From NCBI GenBank assembly GCA_016200155.1, contig JACQFG010000035.1:1-23604 (forward strand): 23,604 nt of DNA. Direction: 5' to 3'. This stretch comes from Planctomycetota bacterium (lineage in GTDB: Bacteria; Planctomycetota; Planctomycetia; Gemmatales; Gemmataceae). The stretch's first letter is position 1, and each line of letters starts with the position of its first letter. This document shows, one piece after another, positions 23,106 to 23,604 of the stretch. Under the pieces are notes generated by a model. The model did not search any database and was not told the DNA's origin. It saw only the letters and a list, made by a program, of their open reading frames with translations. Made by a program: the position numbers and the translations under genes.

Positions 23106-23604
23106 TTGGGGGCTCCCTTCTTTTCTTCTTTTTGTTCCTTCTGCTCGGGTTGCGGCATCGGCTGCTGGGCGGGCAGAATCTCCTGGAAGAGCCGATGCAG
23201 CTCGGTCTGCTCATCGGACAGACGTTGCAGCTCCTCCTTGGCGGGGTCGTTCAGCTCATCGGGGATCTTCTTGCCCTTGTGGTCCTTGGCGAACTTCTCG
23301 GTACGTTCGAGCAAATCGGCCTGCTCGGCCCGGAGCGCCTTGAGCTGGGCCATGGGCGGGATGCCGTCGCCTGGCCGCGGGGGCGGGTTGTTGTTGTCTT
23401 CGGGCGGCATCTTGTCGGGATCGGGCGGGTTGTTCCGCTCGCGCTCCTTCTTCTCATCCATTTTAGCGATTTCTTCCTTGATCGAGTCGAGGAGGTTGTC
23501 GAGCCGTTTGAGGGCGTGCTTTTGATAGCGGAGGGTATCGTCGTGCCAATCGACCTCCATCTTGAGTTCTTCCTTGTCCATGCGCTTGTCGGGGTCTTCC
23601 TCGA
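23102..23604 (-). CDS. Coiled-coil protein, 5' end outside window
   Basis: The frame stays open to the end of the window (EEDPDKR precedes the first ATG at 23581), so this is the C-terminal part, about 166 residues, of a longer protein. It is charged and helical: KHALKRLDNLLDSIKEEIAK, then a Pro/Asn-rich linker (NNPPDPDKMPPEDNNNPPP), then a second helix MAQLKALRAEQADLLERTEK with ELQRLSDEQTELHRLFQEIL, and a Gln/Pro/Lys tail. The paired helices resemble the C-terminal portions of large DUF4175-like envelope proteins of planctomycetes, but this is a weak match from memory. It overlaps the Gly-rich exported gene by four bases, indicating one operon. Confidence 0.8.
   Translation of the reverse strand, partial: EEDPDKRMDKEELKMEVDWHDDTLRYQKHALKRLDNLLDSIKEEIAKMDEKKERERNNPPDPDKMPPEDNNNPPPRPGDGIPPMAQLKALRAEQADLLERTEKFAKDHKGKKIPDELNDPAKEELQRLSDEQTELHRLFQEILPAQQPMPQPEQKEQKEEKKGAPK

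Noticed and set aside
22212..23525. 437-codon plus-strand frame rich in Val/Leu that looks like a membrane protein
   Set aside because: Its hydrophobicity is the complement of Lys/Asp/Gly codons of the real minus-strand genes, which have signal peptides and an ATGA overlap.

Overview
The window is GC-rich bacterial chromosome, densely coded on both strands. It looks like a member of the Planctomycetota, perhaps a Gemmata-like lineage. This rests on the gene mix: a membrane-anchored Ser/Thr kinase with a proline-rich tail, a beta-propeller lipoprotein, an ECF-type sigma factor, an NPCBM-domain secreted protein, a Tat-exported alpha-toroid protein and Lys/Asp/Gly-rich exported proteins. No rRNA, tRNA, CRISPR array or classical transposase was seen. 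The taxon is inference.

Layout. 2-1174: 5'-truncated helical-repeat-like protein (+). 1392-2894: FAD-dependent phytoene-desaturase-like oxidoreductase (+), convergent with an Uma2-family nuclease-fold gene (-, 2908-3468). 3670-4740: class I fructose-bisphosphate aldolase (+). 4844-5463: overlapping antitoxin/PIN-toxin pair (+). 5482-8623: beta-propeller lipoprotein and Ser/Thr kinase (both -). 8815-9183: pterin carbinolamine dehydratase-like gene (+), convergent with a small membrane protein (-, 9253-9558). 9828-13543: rsfS, argS and an M81 (MlrC-like) peptidase (+). 13603-17930: M32 carboxypeptidase, SnoaL/DUF4440-like exported protein, sigma factor, GxxExxY protein and iron-type alcohol dehydrogenase (all -). 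18097-18624: MogA/MoaB-like protein (+). 18641-23604: a minus-strand run of mostly exported proteins, containing two paralogues and the 3' part of a coiled-coil gene that runs off the window. With the starts chosen here no gene-free gap exceeds 300 bases.

The striking layer is intergenic. At least nine families of long inverted repeats (A to I below) occupy most of the larger gaps, often touching stop or start codons exactly. Four families clearly recur inside the window (A, B, D, E). A fifth, F, occurs as a solo 65-bp palindrome at 9184-9248 and again as two separated arms bracketing the GxxExxY gene at 16268-16745. That 'empty' and 'loaded' pair suggests a small gene-bearing palindromic element, and it is the best candidate here for something undescribed. 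Families A and B share an inner core but have different outer arms, so the elements look modular. These repeats also extend open reading frames upstream of the true starts of several genes, a hazard for automatic annotation.
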